Assembly (NCBI GenBank): GCA_003449615.1 | Contig: DMHA01000322.1 | Span: forward strand, 1-12,393 | Direction: 5' to 3' | Source: Flavobacterium sp. | Lineage (GTDB): Bacteria; Bacteroidota; Bacteroidia; Flavobacteriales; Flavobacteriaceae | Length of the DNA stretch: 12,393 nucleotides | Shown: positions 6,153 to 12,393 of the stretch, one piece after another | How positions within the stretch are numbered: position 1 is the stretch's first letter | How the letters are laid out: every line of letters begins with the position of its first letter | Notes under the pieces: model-generated | Database searches by the model: none | What the model was told of the DNA's origin: nothing | Seen by the model: only the letters and a program-made list of their open reading frames with translations | Position numbers and translations under genes: made by a program

Positions 6153-8086
6153 ATGAAAACGCTATATTTAACTATTTTATTGGTTTTGACAAGTTTAGTC
6201 AATACAGCTCAACCCTTGATTAAAGCAGTTTATTTTGCACAAACTCATGTTGTAAAATTTGATTATTTAATTCCTACTGCAAACGAAAAGTTAAAACTCA
6301 TTAGCGATAGACAAGCTTTGCCAAAGTAAATATAACCTCGGCAATCGGAGGCGTTTCGCCAGTTGTAAAAGCAAGATTGGATTTAAACGGCACTTTTACC
6401 GAAATAACTTTAGCAGGTCCTGCAAACTTACCCACTTCTTTCAATGATACTTTTGGTCAGGTTGTACATACTTTTGCCGATAGCTTTACTGGGATTATTC
6501 CCAAGGAATGGGTGCAACAAGGACTGAAAATTACGGTTATAACACCTGCAGAGAGTTTGGTTTTCGACAATTTAAGCGTTAGTGCTCCAAACAGAATTTT
6601 GATGACCAATTTTGAAATCAATGCTTTTAGTTTGCAAAACAGTAGCTTTTATAGTGGTTGGGAAGCAGAATATGGGTCAAAACTACCCGCTGCCGAGTTT
6701 AAAGTTCAAAGTATCCCAAATATTTTATTTCCAACAATATCTGCTCCACCTCCTGGAGGGACAATAACAGCGCTAAAATTTAGTTCACTTGCTGAATATA
6801 ATACTTTAGCTGGAATACCATTTAACAAACACAATGACGTTTCACAAGAATGGAAAGCAGCCCTTAGAGACGCATCGGGGACTTATTCAGGAGGCATGAA
6901 ATATTTTACTGTTTCGTGGACATATACAGACAGACCCCAAAAAGGAGTTGGAGGCGGCTATTCGTCTGTGCAACGAAGAGGTGGAGCTAATGGACTTGGA
7001 ACCATGATACACGAAGTAGGTCATGCTCTTTCTTTGCCGCACTGGGGAAGTGCTACCTATCCTTATAAAGGGATTATGTACGGTATAGAACCAGGAACCT
7101 CTTTCAATGAAACCCATGCGGGACCAATATGGGCTTATGACGATGTTCAGAAAAAATTTATCAAACCCACCATTGATGGTTTTAGCCCTCTAACATTTAA
7201 ATCAGACCCAATGGAAGGAGGAGGACAGAAAAATCCCGAACCTGGCTACTATATAAACCATTTTTCAGACTATTCTGTAAATCAAATGCGAAGTTTGCTC
7301 GAGGGACATCTTGTGGTTTACAACGAAACCCTTGGAAATTATGCCAAATGGAATAACACTACAAAATCCTATTCTACTGTTCAAACCAATACAGGAAATG
7401 TAAGATACCCTATTCAGAGAGAAGTAGATGTTATTAGTATTATGGCAGCGGCAAGTAGCACAACGCCTCAAGTGGATATTGTTTATCCTCCAATAGGACC
7501 TTATAAAAGCGGTGTAATAGCCGTGTTTGACCCTCGAGTTGCCATTGATAGAACCAATGCTGATACTTATTTTTGCCCAACAAATGGTTGTGACACTACG
7601 CTGAAAATAGTTCAAGGCAGTACAACCAAATATATCATGCTACCTATGGCACTTGATGCTTCGCTTGCTGCCACAGATCCAGCTAGTTTTGATACAAAAG
7701 CAGTAAACCTTCTCGCGAGCGATGGAGAGGTTTTTAAAGTGGAGCTTCTGTCAACTCCCGATGCTGAAATAAACGGGCTTCCTACTAATCCTATTGTTTT
7801 AAGCACTTGGACAAAAACGGGTTATTTGTCAAATGAATCAATTGGAGAGTTTGCTCAAGGGATAGAAATTTTTATCAAAAACAGAGATCTTAAATTAAGT
7901 GGTTTTCAGGATATAGAAAACGCAAGTATAAAGATTTTCTCAATTACTGGAAAACAAATATTTTTTGAAAACTTTACTACCAATACAGAAAATAATTTTG
8001 TTATTCCAAATGTTGCAAGAGGAGTTTATATACTTCAAATTGTGAAAGGTAAAGATAAATTTTCTAGAAAAATATTATTGGATTAA
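6153..8086 (+). pseudogene. T9SS-secreted M66-like zinc metalloprotease gene with a one-base frameshift
   Basis: The reading frame opens at ATG 6153 with a signal peptide, MKTLYLTILLVLTSLVNTA, cleaved before Q. It runs to residue 55 and then meets a stop at 6327-6329. From about 6317 the protein continues in another frame as FAKVNITSAIGGVSPVV and stays open to TAA at 8086. One extra T in the TTT run at 6317-6319 would give a single protein of 644 residues. The catalytic motif is TMIHEVGHALSLPHW, with zinc histidines at about 287, 291 and 297 of the joined protein and Glu288 as the base. GIMYG follows as a likely Met-turn, so this is a metzincin-type protease. The N-terminal region (ISDRQA, then LNGTFTEITLAGPANLP) and the GGGYSSVQRRGGANGLG stretch before the motif point to the M66 (StcE/TagA-like) family. 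The last 62 residues form a T9SS type A sorting domain, with IKIFSITGKQIFF, then VARGVYILQIV, and ending KFSRKILLD. The product would be secreted to digest protein or glycoprotein. The break could be a recent mutation or a sequencing error; the long intact remainder suggests it is not old. Confidence 0.8.
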
Positions 8087-8243
8087 ACTTAACTCTCTGG
8101 TATATTGGAATAAATATAAAATAATCCATTATAACTCCTCTCCTTTGGATTACTTCAATTTTCACAATGTTGAGTCTAGGTTAGGCATGGCATCATAAAC
8201 CATTTTAAATTTCTAAATGGTTTAAAATCAACTTTTAAAATCA
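8087..8243. other. Spacer after the metalloprotease with a 10-bp inverted repeat
   Basis: TAAACCATTT (8196-8205) and AAATGGTTTA (8215-8224) pair perfectly around a 9-nt loop, about 110 bp after the protease stop, followed by an A/T-rich tail. It is a weak terminator candidate because the stem is GC-poor. The final bases before the repeat (about 8225-8243) loosely resemble the comEC codons before KIPFH, with small indels, so the ancestral comEC match may extend a little to the left. Confidence 0.4.
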
Positions 8244-8280
8244 AAAATCCCTTTTCACGGTACTAGCGAAAAGGGATTTT
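8244..8280 (-). terminator. Bidirectional hairpin terminator for the thioredoxin-like gene
   Basis: AAAATCCCTTTTC (8244-8256) and GAAAAGGGATTTT (8268-8280) form a 13-bp stem with an 11-nt loop. On the minus strand it lies 20 bp after the stop of the thioredoxin-like gene and is followed by TTTTTGATTTT, so it fits an intrinsic terminator for that leftward transcript. On the plus strand it could end transcription from the protease gene. Confidence 0.6.
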
Positions 8281-8299
8281 ATAGATTGTATTGAAAATT
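8244..8299 (+). repeat. Direct repeat, copy 2: orphan comEC 3' end
   Basis: The 56-bp partner of 5790-5845. In the same frame it reads KIPFHGTSEKGFYRLY then TGA, against KIPFHATSEKGFYRLD in comEC. The five base differences fall in CAT/CAC (His), GCC/GGT (Ala/Gly), ACG/ACT (Thr) and GAT/TAT (Asp/Tyr). Two of the four changed codons are silent and one is Ala/Gly. This pattern indicates that the copy descends from a real comEC coding end rather than from a non-coding hairpin. The rest of that gene copy is absent. Confidence 0.85.
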
Positions 8300-8300
8300 A

Positions 8301-8765
8301 TTATTGCCTTTTTAAAATTTCATCGGCTTCAGCTAACCAAGCTTTGGGTCCTCCAGCAACATACCCCATACTGCCAATTCCAGTATAACTGGGTTGTTTT
8401 TTTTTATTTAATTTAGCAGTTGCAAAATAAAGAGTAGGAAATCCTTGAATACCGAAAGTTTCTTGTAAGCCTGCATTTTGATTTTTGATTTTGTCCGATT
8501 GAGGTTTGCCACGCGGATAATCTAATTCTACTAAAACAACGTTTTTGACAGCCCAAGTTTTAAATTCTGGAGTTTTCAAAACTTCTTTTTGCAAACGAAT
8601 GCACCAAACACACCAATCGCTTCCTGTAAAAAACAGCAACATTGGTTTTTTGGTTTTGTTAGAAACAGCTATCGCTTTATTGATATCTGTTTCCCATTTT
8701 AGCTCCTGTGCTTGAACTCCAAAAGAGCCCAAAAATAACAATACTATTATAAATACTTTCTTCAT
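8301..8765 (-). CDS. Exported thioredoxin-family protein (CVWC active site)
   Basis: A 154-residue protein with a signal peptide MKKVFIIVLLFLGSFGVQAQ, cleaved at about residue 18-20, so it acts in the periplasm or envelope. The mature domain is a Thioredoxin_7-type fold. KKPMLLFFTGSDWCVWCIRL (39-58) carries the redox pair Cys52-Val-Trp-Cys55, and FGIQGFPTLYF (104-114) carries the cis-proline Pro110 next to the active site. Proteins of this group reduce or isomerise disulfides in exported proteins; the exact partner cannot be told. It is the last gene of the minus-strand cluster, 43 bp after the 601-aa peptide transporter, and may be co-transcribed with it. The hairpin at 8244-8280 probably terminates it. 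Start ATG at 8763-8765. Confidence 0.9.
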   Translation of the reverse strand: MKKVFIIVLLFLGSFGVQAQELKWETDINKAIAVSNKTKKPMLLFFTGSDWCVWCIRLQKEVLKTPEFKTWAVKNVVLVELDYPRGKPQSDKIKNQNAGLQETFGIQGFPTLYFATAKLNKKKQPSYTGIGSMGYVAGGPKAWLAEADEILKRQ

Positions 8766-8808
8766 TTTTTATACGATTTAATTAATTTTATTTTCAAAAA
8801 CAATGCCG

Positions 8809-10614
8809 TTATTTCACACCATGCATCAACTTTTTGACAACTGGTCCCATTACAACAGCCAAAATTGCTACTACAACAGAAATGATGGTCAACATCCAAA
8901 AGAAATAACTCAGTCCGTGTTCGTCGGCAATTTTATCGATATTCTCGCCAAAAATTCCTGCTCCTTTCATTCCTATTGCGACCGCAAGATACCAAACTCC
9001 AAACATAAATGCAATCATTCTTGAAGGAACTAATTTGCTAACATAAGATAATCCTACTGGCGAAATACACAACTCTGCCATAGTATGAAAAAGGTAAACT
9101 AAAATTAACCAAATCATACTTACTGATGCGGTTCTTGCTCCAGGCTCGATTCCGTTGGCACCAAAAGCAACACAGGCCATTCCGAGAGCGAGTAAAGTCA
9201 TCCCAATTCCGTATTTATAATTGGCAGACGGATTGTATTTGCTTTCCCACCATTTCGAAAATATGGGTGCCAAGGAAATGATGAACAACGAGTTCAAGGT
9301 CGAAAACCAGGTTGCAGGAACTTCGGTTAAGGGTTCTGTCACTTTTTTGATTTTCAAAAAGGCTAAAGTTTCGTCGGACAAGGAAAGATACCCCGCAGTG
9401 TAATAATCTTTAGCTAACATCCACAAAGCAATAGTCCAAATAATGACAAAACTGCTGCTTAAAATCACCGAAGCTAAGGTGTATTGTTTGAAAGTTTGCT
9501 TGAATAATAATGTTAAAACCCAAGTAATGATAGCCAATGGCAAAAGGGTCATCAAGGAATTGACCACTAAAAAAGTCACACTCCAGTTGCCTTCCAAAAC
9601 TCGATTCGTATAATCAGAAGCGAAAATGGTTAAACTGTTGGGGGATTGTTCAAAAATTGCCCAAAAGAAAATAGTTAGAAAAGCAAAAAACGTTACTGCC
9701 ATTAATTTTTCTCTCGTGATTTGGGAATATTGAGTAAATCTGTAAATCAGTAATAGTATAAATAAAATCAATGCGGTAAGAATGGCAATCGAATTTCCGT
9801 TTTCGCCCAAGAAACTGAAAACATCTATTTTTCCTCCAGAAATTTTTGAAATCGGAGCATTCAAAATCCATAGCAATCCTAAAGTTACCATTAGACCAAT
9901 TAATCCCAGTTGAATTGGCGTGAAAGGATTTCTTTTGTCAGTATCCGATGTTTCAATTTTGGCTTTGCTGGCTGCATTTGGCTTTAAGCCAATTTCTCCA
10001 AAGATATTTTGTGATAGCCAAAACTGCAACATTCCGAAGAACATAAAAATTCCAGCCAATCCAAAACCATAACTCCAACCCACTTTTTCGCCCAAATAGC
10101 CACAAAGCAATATTCCGAAGAACGCCCCCGCATTGACTCCCATATAAAACAAAGTGTAGGCTCCATCTTTTTTATCGGGACGGTCTTTGTACATTTCAGA
10201 AATGATGGAAACCATATTGGGTTTGAAAAATCCGTTACCAAAAACCAATAAAACCAATCCGAGATAAATAGAAAACTCGGTTTCAATAGCCATCGAAGCG
10301 TGTCCTAAAGTCATCAAACAGGCACCAATGACAACAGCCCATCGATACCCAATTTTTTTATCGGCAAAATAACCGCCCATCATTGTAGATAAATAAACTA
10401 GTCCTACATAGGATCCAAAAAGGGCTGAAGCATTCTCTCGAGACCACTCCCAACCTCCCTCCATTGCTGAAGCGGTTAAGAACAAAATGAGCAAAGACCG
10501 CATTCCATAGAAACTGAAACGTTCCCACATTTCGGTAAAAAACAATACAAATAATCCTGGAGGATGCCCTAAAACAGGATTCTTGAAAAACTGGTCGGTG
10601 GTGTTTTGTGTCAT
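8809..10614 (-). CDS. POT/PTR2-family proton-dependent oligopeptide transporter (601 aa)
   Basis: An inner-membrane major-facilitator protein that imports di- and tripeptides with protons. Family marks are the TM1 motif ExxERFxFYG (E28, E31, R32 in EMWERFSFYG), GNGFFKPN (126-133) with the conserved lysine K131, the PTR2 signature FYMGVNAGAFFG (156-167), and a TM7 glutamate in FFWAIFEQSPNS (E322). At 601 residues it is about 100 longer than its neighbour; the extra length is spread over loops and added helices in the C-terminal half, for example 385-445. The start ATG at 10614 (MTQN) matches the start of the upstream paralogue, including a shared 14-bp sequence around the start codon. It lies 11 bp after that gene, so the two form an operon. 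Dtp/PepT-like peptide uptake is the best assignment; the exact substrate range is unknown. Confidence 0.93.
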   Translation of the reverse strand: MTQNTTDQFFKNPVLGHPPGLFVLFFTEMWERFSFYGMRSLLILFLTASAMEGGWEWSRENASALFGSYVGLVYLSTMMGGYFADKKIGYRWAVVIGACLMTLGHASMAIETEFSIYLGLVLLVFGNGFFKPNMVSIISEMYKDRPDKKDGAYTLFYMGVNAGAFFGILLCGYLGEKVGWSYGFGLAGIFMFFGMLQFWLSQNIFGEIGLKPNAASKAKIETSDTDKRNPFTPIQLGLIGLMVTLGLLWILNAPISKISGGKIDVFSFLGENGNSIAILTALILFILLLIYRFTQYSQITREKLMAVTFFAFLTIFFWAIFEQSPNSLTIFASDYTNRVLEGNWSVTFLVVNSLMTLLPLAIITWVLTLLFKQTFKQYTLASVILSSSFVIIWTIALWMLAKDYYTAGYLSLSDETLAFLKIKKVTEPLTEVPATWFSTLNSLFIISLAPIFSKWWESKYNPSANYKYGIGMTLLALGMACVAFGANGIEPGARTASVSMIWLILVYLFHTMAELCISPVGLSYVSKLVPSRMIAFMFGVWYLAVAIGMKGAGIFGENIDKIADEHGLSYFFWMLTIISVVVAILAVVMGPVVKKLMHGVK

Positions 10615-10625
10615 AGTATTTTATT

Positions 10626-12137
10626 TTATTTTACTTCCTGCATTAATTTTTTTACTAAAGGCGAAATTACGATTAAAACCAATCCGGCAATTAAGGCATA
10701 AATAGCCAATTGTTTGTAGCCATCAGCATAAACGATTAGTTTTTCTAAATTCGTTGAATTCTCAGATGCACTTGCAATATTAGCTCCCAATAATCCTGCA
10801 AAATATTGTCCGTAGGCACTGGCTAGAAACCACATTCCCATAATAACCGCTTGGGTTTTTTGAGGCGATAATTTTGTCATAGCCGACATTCCTATTGGCG
10901 ACAAACATAATTCCCCAAATGTAATGACAAACCAGCCAAAAGTAAACAATCCCAAAGAAGTTCTTCCATCAGCACCGGCGAAAAATTTGGTATAATAAAA
11001 CACCCAAAAACCTCCTGCAAGAAATAGAAAGGCCAAACCAAATTTAATAACAGTATTGGGTTCGATTTTCCTTTTACTCATCCAAAGCCAAACTAACCCC
11101 ACGATTGCTGCAAAGGCAATCACAAATAATGAATTTGCAGAATTATTGACTCCGTTTGGATCTAATTGTACTCCATAAATAGTGTTGTCTAAATTGTTAA
11201 CCGCAAAAGCACTCAGCGAACCGCCACTTTGCTCAAAAAACGCCCAGAAAACAATCGAGAATAACATAAACACAACGGCAGCTATCAATTTTTTATTTTC
11301 AGGAAGCGTAAAACTTCTCATTTCATAAATTAAATAAAGTAATGATGCGGGCCCAATTAAATACATAAAATAATCAGTATAAGTGGTGTTGGATACCATT
11401 ATCATTATTATGGGAACTATCAACAAGGAACCTATATAAGTTACAATTTCTATAATTCTTCTTTTGGATTTTTCAATATGTCCCAAAGGAGATAGACCAA
11501 TTTCGCCAAGTGATTTCTGGGTTTGAACAAAGGTCAACAAACTTATAATCATCACGACAGAAGCAAAGCCAAAGGCAAAATTCCATCTTAATGTTTCCGG
11601 AATAAAGGATTCCCAAAGCGTTCCATTGGCGACAGCAACACAAATATAGCCTCCAATTAATGCTCCGAGATTTACTCCTGCATAGAATAATGAAAAGCCT
11701 GCATCTCTTCTATTATCATCATCTTTGTATAGTTTTCCAACCATTGACGAAATATTGGGTTTAAAAAATCCAGTTCCTACAATTGTAAAACTTACTCCAA
11801 CGAAAAAGAACTCTTTGGGATGAATGGCCAAAAGAACACTTCCTACAATCATCAATAATCCACCCCAAAAAAGCGATTTTCTAAATCCAAAAATTTTATC
11901 TGCAAATAAACCTCCTATAAATGTAAATGCGTAAACCCATGCTTGGGTAGCTCCATATTGCAAATTAGCTTCCGTATCTTTCATAGTCAATTGATTCACC
12001 ATAAAAACATACAGCATTCCTCTCATTCCATAAAAGCTGAAACGTTCCCACATTTCGCTGAAAAACAAGTACCACAATTGTTTGGGATACTTGCCTTTAA
12101 AATTTTGTATTTCATCTAAAGTTAAATTTTGTGTCAT
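10626..12137 (-). CDS. POT/PTR2-family proton-dependent oligopeptide transporter (503 aa)
   Basis: The first gene of the minus-strand cluster, a paralogue of the 601-aa transporter. The family residues are present at matching places: EMWERFSFYG (28-37; E28, E31, R32), GTGFFKPN (121-128; K126), FYAGVNLGALIGG (151-163) and a TM7 glutamate in FWAFFEQSGGS (E302). At 503 residues it has the usual length for bacterial POT proteins, which import di- and tripeptides driven by protons. I chose the ATG at 12137 (MTQNLTLDE). An upstream in-frame ATG at 12197 would add 20 residues without family support, and the downstream paralogue also begins MTQN. The promoter should lie in the 12138-12393 gap but I found no clear minus-strand -7 motif. 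Confidence 0.93.
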   Translation of the reverse strand: MTQNLTLDEIQNFKGKYPKQLWYLFFSEMWERFSFYGMRGMLYVFMVNQLTMKDTEANLQYGATQAWVYAFTFIGGLFADKIFGFRKSLFWGGLLMIVGSVLLAIHPKEFFFVGVSFTIVGTGFFKPNISSMVGKLYKDDDNRRDAGFSLFYAGVNLGALIGGYICVAVANGTLWESFIPETLRWNFAFGFASVVMIISLLTFVQTQKSLGEIGLSPLGHIEKSKRRIIEIVTYIGSLLIVPIIMIMVSNTTYTDYFMYLIGPASLLYLIYEMRSFTLPENKKLIAAVVFMLFSIVFWAFFEQSGGSLSAFAVNNLDNTIYGVQLDPNGVNNSANSLFVIAFAAIVGLVWLWMSKRKIEPNTVIKFGLAFLFLAGGFWVFYYTKFFAGADGRTSLGLFTFGWFVITFGELCLSPIGMSAMTKLSPQKTQAVIMGMWFLASAYGQYFAGLLGANIASASENSTNLEKLIVYADGYKQLAIYALIAGLVLIVISPLVKKLMQEVK

Positions 12138-12393
12138 AGTTGCTATTTTAATTTTAAAAAATTGGCTTTTGTGAGTAAAATCAATACTTACAAACATTTT
12201 AAACCATTTAGATACATTAAGAAAACCTAGAATAACTTTGTGGTGTGGTGTCTATTTATGTGTCTTTTTTAATGTTTTTATTTCCTTTTTTTATAGAAAA
12301 TAGTTGTTTTTTTGGTTCTACTGGATTTTGTGTGAAAAGTTAAAACATTTAAAACGAAATTTAAAACATTTTAACCATTAAGTCCAGATATTG
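12138..12393. other. Gene-free region upstream of the peptide-transporter operon
   Basis: About 256 bp, very AT-rich, with no coding sequence. It contains TTAAACCATTTA at 12199-12210, which is shared with 2167-2178. TTAAAACATTT occurs twice, at 12340-12350 and 12361-12371, with a 21-bp period. A plus-strand promoter-like motif lies at 12233-12240. It most likely separates the leftward operon from a rightward gene beyond the window. Confidence 0.5.
12233..12240 (+). promoter_or_regulatory. Plus-strand -7 promoter-like motif TAACTTTG
   Basis: An exact match to TAnnTTTG on the plus strand, pointing away from the transporter operon. No coding sequence begins within the remaining 153 bp, so any target gene would lie outside the window. 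The -33 partner is not evident. Confidence 0.3.

Larger units (their letters stand above)
5846..8299. mobile_element. Putative inserted segment between comEC-end repeats, carrying a protease gene
   Basis: The segment of about 2.45 kb runs from the end of direct repeat copy 1 to the end of copy 2. It contains only the frameshifted metalloprotease gene and its flanks. Its right end holds a second version of the comEC tail, directly before the converging thioredoxin-like gene. The simplest reading is that comEC and the thioredoxin gene were once convergent neighbours and that this segment entered at the comEC end. No integrase, transposase or terminal inverted repeat is visible inside it, so the mechanism is unknown. 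Tandem duplication with later deletion, or recombination with a related strain, would look similar. Confidence 0.4.

Noticed and set aside
6311..6330. Programmed frameshifting in the protease gene
   Set aside because: There is no slippery heptamer (GCTTTGCC is not one) and no stable downstream hairpin that I can see.
6377..8086. Independent metalloprotease gene starting at TTG 6377
   Set aside because: The frame upstream of 6377 still reads protease-like sequence (KVNITSAIGGVSPVVKARL), the TTG has no ribosome-binding context, and an ATG plus signal peptide lies at 6153 in the adjoining frame. A frameshift explains this better.
5846..8299. Classical transposon carrying the protease
   Set aside because: The segment has no transposase or integrase and no terminal inverted repeats. 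The flanking repeats are 56 bp of diverged coding sequence, not a short identical target-site duplication.
8803..9024. Plus-strand and other opposite-strand open frames inside the transporter, kinase, comEC and protease genes
   Set aside because: They overlap well-supported genes in other frames and their translations show no domain, signal peptide or conserved motif.
12138..12197. 20-residue N-terminal extension of the 503-aa transporter
   Set aside because: The added segment is polar, unlike POT N-termini. The paralogue starts at the equivalent MTQN with the same surrounding bases.
1..12393. CRISPR array, tRNA, rRNA or riboswitch
   Set aside because: I saw no regularly spaced repeats, no cloverleaf with a CCA end, and no recognisable conserved RNA motif on either strand.

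Overview
The window looks like chromosomal DNA of a Flavobacterium-like member of the Bacteroidota. It is AT-rich, with A-rich translation starts and TAnnTTTG-type -7 promoter motifs. It encodes a TonB-dependent-receptor type barrel, a Bacteroidota-type ComEC without a metallo-beta-lactamase HxHxDH motif, and a secreted protease ending in a type IX secretion (T9SS) sorting domain.

Left part (1-2102): the 3' end of an outer-membrane beta-barrel receptor gene (+) runs tail to tail, 11 bp apart, into a minus-strand pair. That pair is an exported protein of unknown function followed by a deoxynucleoside kinase, joined by a 1-bp TAATG overlap. Next comes a roughly 500-bp gap (2103-2599). It is not empty: it holds the decayed 3' end of an IS1182-type transposase, broken by a frameshift, and a strong hairpin just before lpxB.

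Middle part (2600-8300): lpxB (lipid A disaccharide synthase), a perfect 33-bp REP-like palindrome, and comEC (DNA-uptake channel). Downstream of comEC lies about 2.45 kb holding one gene, an M66-like zinc metalloprotease with a signal peptide and a T9SS C-terminal domain. This gene has a one-base frameshift near its 5' end. The segment is bracketed by 56-bp direct repeats (5790-5845 and 8244-8299, five mismatches). Both copies encode the same last residues of ComEC, and three of the four codons that differ keep the same or a very similar residue. This looks like a cargo segment inserted at the 3' end of comEC with the gene end duplicated. It is the most interesting feature of the window.

Right part (8301-12137, all minus strand): two tandem POT-family proton-coupled peptide transporters (503 and 601 aa, 11 bp apart), then, 43 bp further on, an exported thioredoxin-fold protein with a CVWC active site. 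The last 256 bp upstream of this cluster hold no gene. They contain a plus-strand TAACTTTG promoter-like motif that may serve a divergent gene outside the window.

Functionally the window mixes envelope housekeeping (lipid A synthesis, outer-membrane receptor), nucleotide salvage and DNA uptake with a protein-degradation theme: a secreted protease plus oligopeptide importers. The protease and the transporters are neighbours only because of the apparent insertion, so a shared function is an inference.
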